Shown here piece by piece: positions 28,537 to 37,423 of a DNA stretch of 64,000 bases. Below the pieces are notes generated by a model, which was not told where the DNA came from, ran no database searches, and saw nothing but the letters and a program-made list of their open reading frames with translations. The stretch is taken from positions 1 through 64,000 of the forward strand of contig JADJFV010000015.1 of assembly GCA_016708435.1 (NCBI GenBank), given 5' to 3'. The position numbers and the translations under genes are program-made. Origin of the DNA: Leptospiraceae bacterium (GTDB taxonomy: Bacteria > Spirochaetota > Leptospiria > Leptospirales > Leptospiraceae). Position 1 is the first letter of the stretch. Every line of letters begins with the position of its first letter.

Positions 28537-30153
28537 TTATTTTTTTGCCACTAACTTCCTTGTTGCATTTGGATGATTTGAAATTGGAGTCAGTTCATCT
28601 AGACCTTCCACATATACCTTTCCACCTTTGCCTTCATAATACAATGTGAAATCGGCAAGATACTCTTGAGCCGCGTGTCCAATAACAGTAACGTTTGAAA
28701 GATCAATAGTAACTTGCTCACCTAAGGGTAAACCATACAATGCATGTTTTATAAATATGTAATTGGAAAAAACTAATGCTTTGTTGATTGTAAGTCTATG
28801 ATTTTTACCTTCCGATTGAACCGTAAAATCAGCCTTTAAAATGTTTTTGATTGGCAAACCATAATAAATCAAAATCAGAACTTGAGCCACCATACCACCC
28901 GCAACTCCAACCAATAGATCTTCAACTAATGTAAGAATAATCGTAATTATAAATACGATAAACTGATCAATTCCTTTCTTATAAGTATGAATAAACTCCT
29001 TTGGAGATGCAAGTTTAAAACCTACCATGATTAGTATAGCGGCTAACGCAGCCAGAGGAATTTCATGCAATACTGCCGGAAACAAAGATATGAAGATAAG
29101 TAAAAACACACCATGGAAAAAATTTGACCATCTAGTCTTTGCTCCATTGTTCACGTTAGCCGAACTTCTCACTACTTCTGCAATAATGGGAAGACCACCT
29201 ATCATTCCTAAAATAAAATTTCCAGCGCCTTTAGAAATTAATTCTTTGTCCATATTACTACTTCTTTTGTATGGATCCAATTTATCAATTGCTGTAGTGG
29301 TTAATAAAGATTCAATGCTCGCTACTAACATAATGGTAATCATCATTAAGAAAAAATCTAATGTAAAGACTTTTGAAAAATTCGGAGTAGTAAAACCGTC
29401 TGAAATATGGGCAGGAAGATTTACTAAATTCTTCGGACCAACTTCATAGGTCTGTTGCAAAAAAGTAAATGTATGTTGGTCTTCTAAATCAAAATAAAGC
29501 CCAATCCCCATTCCCACTAATACAACTACAAGTGGACCTGGAATTTTTTTTACCCAGCTTGCTTTAATTATTGGAAGCACTATAAGTATAATAATCCCAA
29601 CGACTCCAATCAAAGTTATTTGAGGGTTTAATTTCATTACACTGGAAGGAATTTCAGCAAGTAAGCCCATGATTGATTTTGCTTGAGGAGTAACACCAAG
29701 CATTACATGAATCTGCTTAGAAATAATAATTATCCCAATTGCCGCCATCATTCCATGAATAACCGACCCAGAAAAGTATACACTTAAATTTCCTGCCTTT
29801 AAGAGACCGAGGATAATTTGAAGTAGCCCTGCAATCACGATAGCGGCTAATGTTAATTCAAATCCTAATTTAGCATCTCCACCTCCAAGCACATTAATGG
29901 AATTAACCACAACAGCAATTAACCCTGCCGCAGGTCCATTGATCGTTACGTAAGAGCCACCAAGCAAGGAGGCAACGATACCACCCACTATACCGGCAAA
30001 AAGACCGGCCATTGGTGGCGCACCTGATGCGAGTGCAATTCCTATACAAAGAGGTAATGCAATTAGAAAAATGATAAAGCCAGACATCATGTCCGACTTC
30101 CAATTTTCTTTTAAACCTGCAATACCATCTAGAGGTATATTCTTGTTATCCAT
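28537..30153 (-). CDS. SulP-family anion transporter with C-terminal STAS domain
   Basis: This 538-residue protein has the SulP N-terminal signature (IALPLCIGIALASGAPPMAG, about residues 33-52), a second anion-binding region (SYVTINGPAAGLIAV) and about 12-14 helices, followed by a weak STAS-like domain from about residue 430. SulP proteins move sulfate, bicarbonate or other anions by symport with Na+ or H+, or exchange. It lies nine bases downstream of the fused ferredoxin/small-subunit gene in cluster 2, so it is part of the same transcript. In other bacteria SulP proteins such as BicA carry bicarbonate; the substrate here is not shown by the sequence. Confidence 0.88.
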   Translation of the reverse strand: MDNKNIPLDGIAGLKENWKSDMMSGFIIFLIALPLCIGIALASGAPPMAGLFAGIVGGIVASLLGGSYVTINGPAAGLIAVVVNSINVLGGGDAKLGFELTLAAIVIAGLLQIILGLLKAGNLSVYFSGSVIHGMMAAIGIIIISKQIHVMLGVTPQAKSIMGLLAEIPSSVMKLNPQITLIGVVGIIILIVLPIIKASWVKKIPGPLVVVLVGMGIGLYFDLEDQHTFTFLQQTYEVGPKNLVNLPAHISDGFTTPNFSKVFTLDFFLMMITIMLVASIESLLTTTAIDKLDPYKRSSNMDKELISKGAGNFILGMIGGLPIIAEVVRSSANVNNGAKTRWSNFFHGVFLLIFISLFPAVLHEIPLAALAAILIMVGFKLASPKEFIHTYKKGIDQFIVFIITIILTLVEDLLVGVAGGMVAQVLILIYYGLPIKNILKADFTVQSEGKNHRLTINKALVFSNYIFIKHALYGLPLGEQVTIDLSNVTVIGHAAQEYLADFTLYYEGKGGKVYVEGLDELTPISNHPNATRKLVAKK

Positions 30154-30161
30154 AAAGTCTC

Positions 30162-30983
30162 CTATTTAGTTTCCCTCAACTTTGCAATTCGATCTTTTAA
30201 AGCAAATTGAAACGAATACTTAAACTGTCCCATTAAAAAGCGAAATGCATTTAACATAACATCCGGTCGTGGTGGATCTCCTCCGATAAATAAATCCGGC
30301 TCTTTAGGTCTTTTACCCATTGGAAAGATTCCGCCGGAGACTGCCTCTGTGCCTGCTGCAATTAAAGCTTTCGGCTCTGGCATACAATCCCAAGCTGTTT
30401 GCAAAGGTCCCGCCATATTCTCACTTACCGGTCCAGAAAATAAAACAGCATCTGCATGTTTTGGGGAAGCAACACTTCTAACCATTTGCCCTTCTGAGTC
30501 AAAGAAGTTGTTGAAGCTAGCGCCTAATTCCCATTCAACGCTATTATTTCCGGCAGCGGCAACTTCCCTGTAATTAAAACCTCTTGTCTTTGTTAGCTTT
30601 TGAAATACGCCAACATTTTCTGGAGTAGGAAATTCCTTTGGAACAAAATCTCCCTTGACATAAGAAATTTTTAATTCGTCGCGGTTAAAGGTAAATGCAT
30701 ATACAAGTCCAGAATTTTCTAATTTCTGAGAAGGACAAATATTTACACAAATTCCGCATTGAAGACAAGCACCATAATCAAAGTTCAATTCTATATCCGA
30801 TTTAACTTCGATTGCCTTGGTCGGACAATTTGTTTCGCAAGCCTTGCAGCTCTTACAGGTTCCAACAGTTGCGGCTTTGGATGGAACTGGAACGCCCCTT
30901 GCATTCTGATTTACCGGCGATGCCTTATCAAAGTCCATCGTCGTATGTCTCTTAAATAAGTTTTTTATTTCGTAAATTCCCAT
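30162..30983 (-). CDS. Ehr cluster 2, fused 2x[4Fe-4S] ferredoxin and degenerate NuoB/HycG small subunit
   Basis: This 273-residue protein joins two normally separate subunits. Residues 40-85 are a ferredoxin of the HyfH/NuoI type with two intact CxxCxxCxxxCP motifs (Cys43/46/49/53 and Cys73/76/79/83). Residues 135-255 align with HycG/NuoB: SPKHAD, GPVSENMAGPL, PEPKALIAAG and AVSGGIF. The four cysteines that bind the proximal N2-type cluster are replaced (Asn146, Val149, Glu213, Asp236). Its ATG overlaps the stop of the HyfG-like gene (TAATG). It is the only small-subunit gene in the window, so it may serve both clusters. Fusion and losses are direct observations; the electron path is unknown. 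Confidence 0.88.
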   Translation of the reverse strand: MGIYEIKNLFKRHTTMDFDKASPVNQNARGVPVPSKAATVGTCKSCKACETNCPTKAIEVKSDIELNFDYGACLQCGICVNICPSQKLENSGLVYAFTFNRDELKISYVKGDFVPKEFPTPENVGVFQKLTKTRGFNYREVAAAGNNSVEWELGASFNNFFDSEGQMVRSVASPKHADAVLFSGPVSENMAGPLQTAWDCMPEPKALIAAGTEAVSGGIFPMGKRPKEPDLFIGGDPPRPDVMLNAFRFLMGQFKYSFQFALKDRIAKLRETK

Positions 30984-32434
30984 TATAGATCAAACCCCAC
31001 ATAGCTTAAATTAAACGATTTATTATTGAGCGGAAAATCACCAATTAACTCTCCTCTCACTGCAAGTTCTAATGCATGCCAATTCAAAACGGAAGGATCT
31101 CTAATATAAGCCTCTCCAATTTGTCCTTTAGCATTAATATCAAGCGCCACTAGAACCGATCCGCGCCAGCCTTCTACACTCTGGAAATAAATTCCTGGTT
31201 TAAATTTATTTGCCTTCTGCACAAGCAAATCACCCTTACCCGCTTTGGTTGTATCTAATTCGGGAAGAATTTTTTCTAACCAAGCAATAGAATTTTTTAC
31301 TTCCAAAAATCGCAGATAGAATCTCGCCCATGCATCTCCATTCAGATGCTCTCTTTCTAAATTCAAATCAAGTGGATACTTTGCCGTTTGGTAAAGTGGT
31401 TCGGAATAGCGCATATCCATTCTTAGCCCCGTTGCTCTAGCAGGCATTCCAATAATACTGTTGTGTAAAACTTGAATCTTTGTAAGCCTTCCACATTCAT
31501 CTAACCTTTCTCGAATTGTGGAAGAATTGACAGCCCTCATAAATTGATACTCTACTCGACGAAAGCAGTTAATTAGATTAGCCGCTAACGTTATTAAAAC
31601 AGAAAGATTCAAGTTTTTATTGAGTCTAACTTCCCCGGGAAAAATTGCAGCTTTACCGAATCTAGACCCAGTCAATGTTTCCATGACGCCAAGAGGAACC
31701 CCTCTATCCGTAGCGCAAACACCTAAAAGCGGATAATACCCAATATCTCCAGCCATTGCTCCTAGATCACCAATATGCACGGCAACTCTTTCCACTTCAA
31801 GCAAGACCATTCGAATTAGCTTAACTTCATCTGATACTTTTAAACCTGCTGCCTCTTCATAAATTCGAGAGAACGCAGTCGCATAGGCAACCGCTGTGTC
31901 TCCCGATATTGCTTCGGCTACAGGCAATGCAGCTAATGGAGATTTTCCTTTCAATAGATCCAAAATATTTCTCTTTTGAAATCCTAAACGTATATTCAAA
32001 TGCTGAATGTTCTCACCAGTCACACTGAATCGAAAATGACCCGGCTCAATGATACCCGCATGAATCGGACCTACAGCATGAGAGTAACTATCCGGCGTTA
32101 CCTTTACAGAAATTCCTCTAAAGTTCAAATCTCTAATTTCTGAATTTCCGACCATCGAGCGATCTAGTTCTAAACGTCTTCTTTCATTGCTATTCCTGAG
32201 AGACTGTATATCGACTTCCGAATAATTTTCTTCGCCACCCTTCACTCCAAGGCTATGCTTGAGTAGCCACATAGGAAAACGAGTTTGTTTTATAATTTCT
32301 TTAAACTTTACTTCCTTCACCGGAACCATTTTCACAGAATCATTCGTTTGCAAAAATTTGAAATAAGATGATGTTCGCTTATTATAAAATAAGCCAGTTA
32401 CAATTTCGTATGAATCAAACAGATTATTGGGCAT
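30983..32434 (-). CDS. Ehr cluster 2, HyfG/NuoCD-like large subunit without NiFe ligands
   Basis: The ATG at 32434 follows GGAGGA and gives 483 residues. Domain order is as in the cluster 1 copy: NuoC-like, then NuoD/HycE-like with AVGPIHAGIIEPGHFRF. The hydrogenase L1 cysteine motif is replaced by EAISGDTAVAY and the C-terminal CxxC by SFNLSYVG. The last part is almost identical to the cluster 1 copy: 34 consecutive residues before the final Tyr match exactly. The region around GDIGYYPLLGVC and the following segment is also shared, with two differences in about 43 residues. This indicates strong constraint on a new active or binding site. The gene sits between HyfF-like and the fused small-subunit gene. 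Confidence 0.88.
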   Translation of the reverse strand: MPNNLFDSYEIVTGLFYNKRTSSYFKFLQTNDSVKMVPVKEVKFKEIIKQTRFPMWLLKHSLGVKGGEENYSEVDIQSLRNSNERRRLELDRSMVGNSEIRDLNFRGISVKVTPDSYSHAVGPIHAGIIEPGHFRFSVTGENIQHLNIRLGFQKRNILDLLKGKSPLAALPVAEAISGDTAVAYATAFSRIYEEAAGLKVSDEVKLIRMVLLEVERVAVHIGDLGAMAGDIGYYPLLGVCATDRGVPLGVMETLTGSRFGKAAIFPGEVRLNKNLNLSVLITLAANLINCFRRVEYQFMRAVNSSTIRERLDECGRLTKIQVLHNSIIGMPARATGLRMDMRYSEPLYQTAKYPLDLNLEREHLNGDAWARFYLRFLEVKNSIAWLEKILPELDTTKAGKGDLLVQKANKFKPGIYFQSVEGWRGSVLVALDINAKGQIGEAYIRDPSVLNWHALELAVRGELIGDFPLNNKSFNLSYVGFDL

Positions 32435-33644
32435 TGGAAAATCCTCCATTAGAGAGATTGTATACTCCATAAGCACCTATCGCCAAAGCTAAAATCAAAA
32501 TTAGAAAAGTAAGCATCATCCTAATTCGCAAAGTTCGATTGTATTGCGGTAAGAACTCTCTCGACTTAATATTGAGTAGAGGCAATAGCTTGTTAAGTGC
32601 AACAAGAAAAAAAACTAGTCCGAGTATAGGCACAATTATAATCCAAAATTTTTCACTCACAAATCCAATTTTAAGAAGAAGCAAATCGGCAACAAAAAAA
32701 GGAGAAAAAGGAATTACGAATGCCATTCCTAAAGAAAAAATATAAAGTGCCGTTGACCATCGATTTAATCCCTCCTCTGGATTAACCTCTGTTAGTTCTC
32801 TTGTCCCAGCATCTATTCTAAAAATTCCCATCGCAGAGAATAACAACGCTTTAACAGTAACACTTGCAGAGAGGGTATAATAAAATACTTCATCCGGTGG
32901 ATTTAAGAAAATGAATACAGCCAATGCACCACTGTGAAATAAAGCAATCTGTGCTGTTATCCGCCGAATATCATTTGTTTGATTCAACGTCCAGAGACTA
33001 TAAAACATTGTGACAACTCCTAGAATCAAAAGCCCGCTCGCAGAACTAAAATGAGGATTTGAAAACTGATAATCCATCTTAATAAATGCTCTCATTGCAA
33101 TTCCTACAGTTGCAGGAAACAAACAGGATATGACAGAGGAAATCTGGCTTGGACTTTCTGCATAAGTATCACTTACCCAAAAGTGATTTGGGAATAATCC
33201 TAATTTAGCGCTATATCCAAAAATTGCTAGCCACATCCCTGTCTCAACAAGTCGGTTTTGATGGGAATTTATCTGCGCTAGTATTTCATTGCCGTTAGTG
33301 GTTACTTGCGAATGAATACCAAAGCTAACAATGATTATCCCTATAAATGCCAAACTTAATCCAAAAGAATTTAAAAGCAAAAACTTCCATGCCACTTCGA
33401 TTGATTTTTCATTCCGACTCATCGAAATAAGAAGTGCGCCAAACAAAGTAGTAGCCTCAATTAAAACCCATTGCAAGGCAATATCCTCCATCCACCAAGA
33501 CATCAAAACCACGATGAATAATAAAATAACAAGTCCTGCCCAATAATTAACCTTTTCCTGACTCTTTGTAAATGCAAATAGCAAATTCAAAAAAACTAAT
33601 AGAAAAGTAATTCCTGTAATTATGCTCAGTATACCTAAGTCCAT
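32424..33644 (-). CDS. Ehr cluster 2, HyfF/NuoN-like antiporter subunit (short)
   Basis: This 406-residue membrane protein is paralogous to 25237-26454. The functional Glu is in WVLIEATTLFGALLISMSRN and the Lys-containing segment is YSAKLGLFPNHFWVSDTYAE. The same shortening relative to E. coli HyfF is seen in both clusters, so the short form predates the duplication. It overlaps the HyfE-like gene upstream by ten bases and the HyfG-like gene downstream by eleven, supporting one operon. The predicted role is an ion-translocating half-channel. Confidence 0.83.
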   Translation of the reverse strand: MDLGILSIITGITFLLVFLNLLFAFTKSQEKVNYWAGLVILLFIVVLMSWWMEDIALQWVLIEATTLFGALLISMSRNEKSIEVAWKFLLLNSFGLSLAFIGIIIVSFGIHSQVTTNGNEILAQINSHQNRLVETGMWLAIFGYSAKLGLFPNHFWVSDTYAESPSQISSVISCLFPATVGIAMRAFIKMDYQFSNPHFSSASGLLILGVVTMFYSLWTLNQTNDIRRITAQIALFHSGALAVFIFLNPPDEVFYYTLSASVTVKALLFSAMGIFRIDAGTRELTEVNPEEGLNRWSTALYIFSLGMAFVIPFSPFFVADLLLLKIGFVSEKFWIIIVPILGLVFFLVALNKLLPLLNIKSREFLPQYNRTLRIRMMLTFLILILALAIGAYGVYNLSNGGFSNAQ

Positions 33645-34267
33645 AGTGAATTGTCTCCCATTTTTTTAATAGAATCTCCTCGAATTTGTAGTGCAGCTGC
33701 CGCCACAATCACAAGCGAAGCATCAGTAAATGCTCCAAATTCGATTCCAAAAGGAAGACCGTTATGTAAAATCAGCGTTAATAGAAAGATTCCATTTTCG
33801 ATCATAATAAAACCACAAATCAATACAATCCAATGATTTCTTGAAATAAAAGTAATCACTCCTAGATACATCAACAAAAACACATAGATGACTCCAATTT
33901 TATCAATACCCTGTGGTAATTCTCCTAAACCATTGACTACTCCAATAGAAGCAAGGAGTCCAAAAATAAAGAAGAAGAAATTTGCCAAAAAACCAAAACG
34001 GGGTTTTGTATGAACATTCATCTTACTTTTCTTAATCGACCAGAGCAAAATATAAGGAGTCAGTGTTGCTTTAAAAATCAACACCATCGCAACCAAAATC
34101 CAAGTATGGAATTCATAAAAACCATGCAATTGAAATATAGGGATAACGAGTAGTAACCCCTGCAAAGAGATCAAATATAGAATTCTCTCTTTCCTGTTTT
34201 CCACAAGAATAATAATTCCCGTTAGAACCAATAATAAATATACTAAATCAAAAAAGTCTAATACCAT
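33635..34267 (-). CDS. Ehr cluster 2, HyfE-like membrane subunit
   Basis: This 210-residue protein with about seven helices is the paralogue of 24623-25240. The beginning (LVYLLLVLTGIIILVENR) and the NuoK-like end (IENGIFLLTLILHNGLPFG, then FTDASLVIVAAAALQIRG) are closely similar. The ATG follows AGGA. It lies 37 bases after the HyfC-like gene in the transcript, the largest gap in this operon except that before the HyfC-like gene. No feature suggests inactivation. Confidence 0.82.
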   Translation of the reverse strand: MVLDFFDLVYLLLVLTGIIILVENRKERILYLISLQGLLLVIPIFQLHGFYEFHTWILVAMVLIFKATLTPYILLWSIKKSKMNVHTKPRFGFLANFFFFIFGLLASIGVVNGLGELPQGIDKIGVIYVFLLMYLGVITFISRNHWIVLICGFIMIENGIFLLTLILHNGLPFGIEFGAFTDASLVIVAAAALQIRGDSIKKMGDNSLWT

Positions 34268-34304
34268 GTTCTAATCCTTTTGAATGTAATCATGTTTATC
34301 CTCA

Positions 34305-35174
34305 TTATAATTTCACCAGAGTTCCTAAAACCAAAATGAATAACAGGGTAATCCCCATTACCTCCGGTATCCATGCCCATTTCCTTCTAACACTAATTGA
34401 TTCCCAATACCCGATCATTATTGCGATAAGTATTGCCCCAAAGAACGCTATTATATTTTCTGTAGATTTTGAAATTTCATTGTCTGCAAATTTAGAATGC
34501 TCAAGTCCAATTCTTACAACGAGAACAAATAGAGTTGAAATTTTTAATTGGTAGCCTAATTCGAATAAGCCCATTGTTTTTCCAGAAGCTTCCAAAAGCA
34601 TCGCTTCGTGCACCATCGTAAGCTCTAAGTGAGTTCTTGGATCGTCGAAGGGAGGTCTTGCAAGCTCGGCAAGCACAGCAACCATGAGCGCACCTAGAAA
34701 CAATGCACCGACAATTACTCCAACAAAAGAAATACTAAGCTGCATTTTACTTTGCGAAACAAGAATGCTTATAAGTAAAATAGGCTCAGAAGAAATCGAA
34801 AGTAGAATTTCTCTCGAAGTTCCAAGTCCTCCAAAGGAGGAGCCCGTTTCCATTGCAAAGGCTGTTGTTCCAATTCTTTGTAATGTTAGAAAAAATGGAA
34901 TTAAAATGAACGGCATCCACTCGTATACCGCAATTGACCACATAAGAATTCCTGAAATACAAACAAGAGCAGGAGAAACTTCTGAAAAGAAACCAGAATT
35001 AAAACCATCGACTGGTTTTTTCTGTAAAAACCGAAGGAGGTCATAAAAATTTTGCAGAAGCGGCGGACCTTTTCTTCCTTGCGCCCTTGCACGCACTTTA
35101 CGAATAATTCCACCTGCAATAATGGGAAAGATGATAAAAATTAAAAAGAGGATAATATAGTTTAGTTTTTCCAT
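34305..35174 (-). CDS. Ehr cluster 2, HyfC/NuoH-like membrane subunit
   Basis: This 289-residue protein is the paralogue of 23745-24626 and carries the same signatures (GGIIRKVRARAQGRKGPP, ETGSSFGGLGTSRE, AELARPPFDDPRTHLE). These loops contact the quinone/redox-arm interface in complex I and the NiFe arm in hydrogenases, so the membrane coupling element is intact in both clusters. AGGAA precedes the ATG. The gene is 29 bases downstream of the HyfB-like gene. Confidence 0.88.
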   Translation of the reverse strand: MEKLNYIILFLIFIIFPIIAGGIIRKVRARAQGRKGPPLLQNFYDLLRFLQKKPVDGFNSGFFSEVSPALVCISGILMWSIAVYEWMPFILIPFFLTLQRIGTTAFAMETGSSFGGLGTSREILLSISSEPILLISILVSQSKMQLSISFVGVIVGALFLGALMVAVLAELARPPFDDPRTHLELTMVHEAMLLEASGKTMGLFELGYQLKISTLFVLVVRIGLEHSKFADNEISKSTENIIAFFGAILIAIMIGYWESISVRRKWAWIPEVMGITLLFILVLGTLVKL

Positions 35175-35203
35175 GTTTATTCCTATAAAATTTTACTATG
35201 ACA

Positions 35204-36979
35204 TTATATATGAAGCTTTAAAACAATAATGAAGAATAGTGATAGCAAAAACGAGACAGTCGTAAATAATAAGTAATAAGAAATTTCTCCTGCTTCCACT
35301 TTACCAATCCAAAATCTTCCAAGACCCAGAGATGAGATTAACGCATTATTAATCGCATTGTCGAAATACAACTCACCTCGCTTATCAATAAAATATCTTC
35401 CGAATGAGTTATAAACCGGATCTGAAATGACTGAACCAGGTATAGAAAGTTCAGCTCCACCGTAATTATTTCCACAGTCCCAACTTCTTCGCTTCTGAAT
35501 TTTATGCGACCATCGAAAGAAGGCTAGACTTGCAAAAAGAATTGTCATCCCAATCGAAATTAAACTTAGCTTATAAAGCCAAGTTAACAAAAAGGTAGGA
35601 ATCCAATTAGCTAGAATAGCTCCGTTTCCTGAAAGGATATTTACGCATTCATACGCCGAATTTGCGCTGCAAGTAACAAATCGATTCATAACAAATAATG
35701 GAATTATTAGTAAAATCGGAATCATAAAAATACTTGCTCCAATAGCATGGAGTGAGGTAGAAATTCCTCTCGGAACGGGAGATTTATTTAACTGTATTTC
35801 GGCTGCTAATTTTTTATCAGGAATCGAAAGAACCATCGGAAGATACATACGAATATGCGCTGCACTTCCAAGCACAAGTCCAGTCAGACTTAAAACAACA
35901 GATAATAGAAAGTAAACCGAATCATCCAAATTGGATAAATCAATCGTCTTCGAAATTAGAAAAAGCAAAGTTCCTTCTGCCACAAATCCAATTGTACCGG
36001 GAAGAGCAGCAAAGCTAAGTGTTCCAAATCCCAATTCTAAACTAGAAAGTCCGGATACTCGTCCTACTCCTTTGCATAAATCCAAAACATTTGTTTTTGC
36101 TTTTTTGCAAAGATAACCAATGGCAAGAAATTGAAATGTCTTTGAAAAAGAATGGTGTAATAGCATTAAATAAAACAAAACTAGAAAAGATTTTCCAAGA
36201 GAAGAATACTCTTCTACATCACTAGCAATCCAAAACGAAGCAACAAAAAGAAATAAACACATTAGATTACTTTTTTCGACTGTGCTATAAGCAAGAGACT
36301 TCTTTACATCCTTGCTAAAAAAGGAAGCCAAGCCGCCAATAAAAACTCCCACACCCGCCAATGGAATCAGCAAATGACTATAAGGAATTTCATTCCACCA
36401 ACCCATAACGTATCGCACAAATAAGAGCAAGGGGAGATTTAACATTAGCCCTGAGTAAGATGCAGAAGCGTGAGAGGGAGTGCCTATATGCGCTTCCGGA
36501 TACCAAATATGAGCAAGAGAAAAAGCTGATTTAATTAATAAGCCTATCATTAAGAACGCATAACCAGCCTTACCCTCCGGCAGAAAAACCCAAGAAGCAA
36601 TAAACACCATAGAAGTGCAGCTAGCTAAGAATAGCGCCAAAACACTCTTAACCGCTTTCTCATGAAATCCCTGTCCAAAATAAAGTAAAACTGCTCCCAG
36701 TGTTGACACTTCCCAAAAAACCGGAAGCCAAATACTTTTGCCAGAAAGAAAAGAGCCTGAGAGACCGGTAAAAAATAACAAATACCCGATCATTACTTTT
36801 AGCTTATCTTTGCTTTCATCGGACTTAGCATATATAAGAATAAAATTTCCCAAGAACGCTTGCAGGCAAAGACCAAAGAATATTGGAAAGTCTAGTCCAA
36901 AAAAGTCTTTGCCCAATTTCCATCCAAGAAAAAAGGGTAAGAATAGAGATGAACCAATCAAAATGTGTAAAAAGCTCAT
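35204..36979 (-). CDS. Ehr cluster 2, HyfB/NuoL-like antiporter subunit
   Basis: First gene of cluster 2 (591 residues, about 14 helices). It has the functional Glu in WLPVFWEVSTLGAVLL, the Lys in LIKSAFSLAHIWYPEAHIG and the C-terminal WDCGNNYGG motif shared with the cluster 1 copy. AAGGA precedes the ATG at 36979. It is longer than its paralogue by about 23 residues, mostly in a loop containing CSANSAYECVN near residue 440. As in the HyfB family it should form a proton or sodium half-channel distal to the redox arm. Confidence 0.85.
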   Translation of the reverse strand: MSFLHILIGSSLFLPFFLGWKLGKDFFGLDFPIFFGLCLQAFLGNFILIYAKSDESKDKLKVMIGYLLFFTGLSGSFLSGKSIWLPVFWEVSTLGAVLLYFGQGFHEKAVKSVLALFLASCTSMVFIASWVFLPEGKAGYAFLMIGLLIKSAFSLAHIWYPEAHIGTPSHASASYSGLMLNLPLLLFVRYVMGWWNEIPYSHLLIPLAGVGVFIGGLASFFSKDVKKSLAYSTVEKSNLMCLFLFVASFWIASDVEEYSSLGKSFLVLFYLMLLHHSFSKTFQFLAIGYLCKKAKTNVLDLCKGVGRVSGLSSLELGFGTLSFAALPGTIGFVAEGTLLFLISKTIDLSNLDDSVYFLLSVVLSLTGLVLGSAAHIRMYLPMVLSIPDKKLAAEIQLNKSPVPRGISTSLHAIGASIFMIPILLIIPLFVMNRFVTCSANSAYECVNILSGNGAILANWIPTFLLTWLYKLSLISIGMTILFASLAFFRWSHKIQKRRSWDCGNNYGGAELSIPGSVISDPVYNSFGRYFIDKRGELYFDNAINNALISSLGLGRFWIGKVEAGEISYYLLFTTVSFLLSLFFIIVLKLHI

Positions 36980-37090
36980 AGTTTAATTCCTTAAGAATAT
37001 TTAAAAATTATTTCAAAAAAAACATAGCTGATTTTAAGGGATAAGAATGTTATTTCTTGGTAAATCAACTGATTCTTTGCTATCGATTTT

Positions 37091-37423
37091 TCAAGAAAAG
37101 GAGGGAGGAGGAATACTTAGAAGTTTGAATGGGATTTTCTGAAAGAGTGAAAAACTTTGTCGAAGTGCTAGAGAAAGAAATTCTTCTCTTCGCAAAAAAC
37201 AAAAAGAAAATAACTCAGTGAGACTAATCTTTTCGATGTCGTCGTTAAACTCAGAAAATAGAAAGTCATTTCCTCTATAAACCGTTGCATTTAATTCTGA
37301 ATTGCAAAAAGTGACTTCTCTTTCGAATGCAATGTCCGAGGAAAAAACAGTCAGAGAATAAGGAATTAATATACTAAATAAAATTATGAAAGATAGAAGA
37401 GCCTCTTTTACTTTTGATTTCAT
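37091..37423 (-). CDS. Small exported hypothetical protein
   Basis: A 110-residue frame with a signal-like N-terminus (about residues 9-28, ALLSFIILFSILIPYSLTVF) precedes the Ehr cluster 2 operon on the same strand. The rest (FCNSELNATVYRGNDFLF and a hydrophobic Phe/Leu-rich tail) matches nothing I know. A purine-rich ribosome site is not obvious. The long tail rich in Ser and Phe makes chance coding possible. If real it may be a periplasmic accessory protein of unknown role. Confidence 0.35.
   Translation of the reverse strand: MKSKVKEALLSFIILFSILIPYSLTVFSSDIAFEREVTFCNSELNATVYRGNDFLFSEFNDDIEKISLTELFSFCFLRREEFLSLALRQSFSLFQKIPFKLLSIPPPSFS

Noticed and set aside
29027..29449. 140-residue plus-strand frame
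   Set aside because: Lies wholly antisense within the SulP gene, with no ribosome site; a shadow frame.
34684..35046. 120-residue plus-strand frame
   Set aside because: Antisense to the HyfC-like gene; a shadow of strongly coding sequence.
22042..36979. Ordinary complex I (nuo) operon or active group 4 NiFe hydrogenase
   Set aside because: Subunit order and motifs are Hyf-like, with no NuoEFG or NuoA/J. Both large subunits lack all four NiFe cysteines and no hydrogenase maturation (hyp) genes are near.
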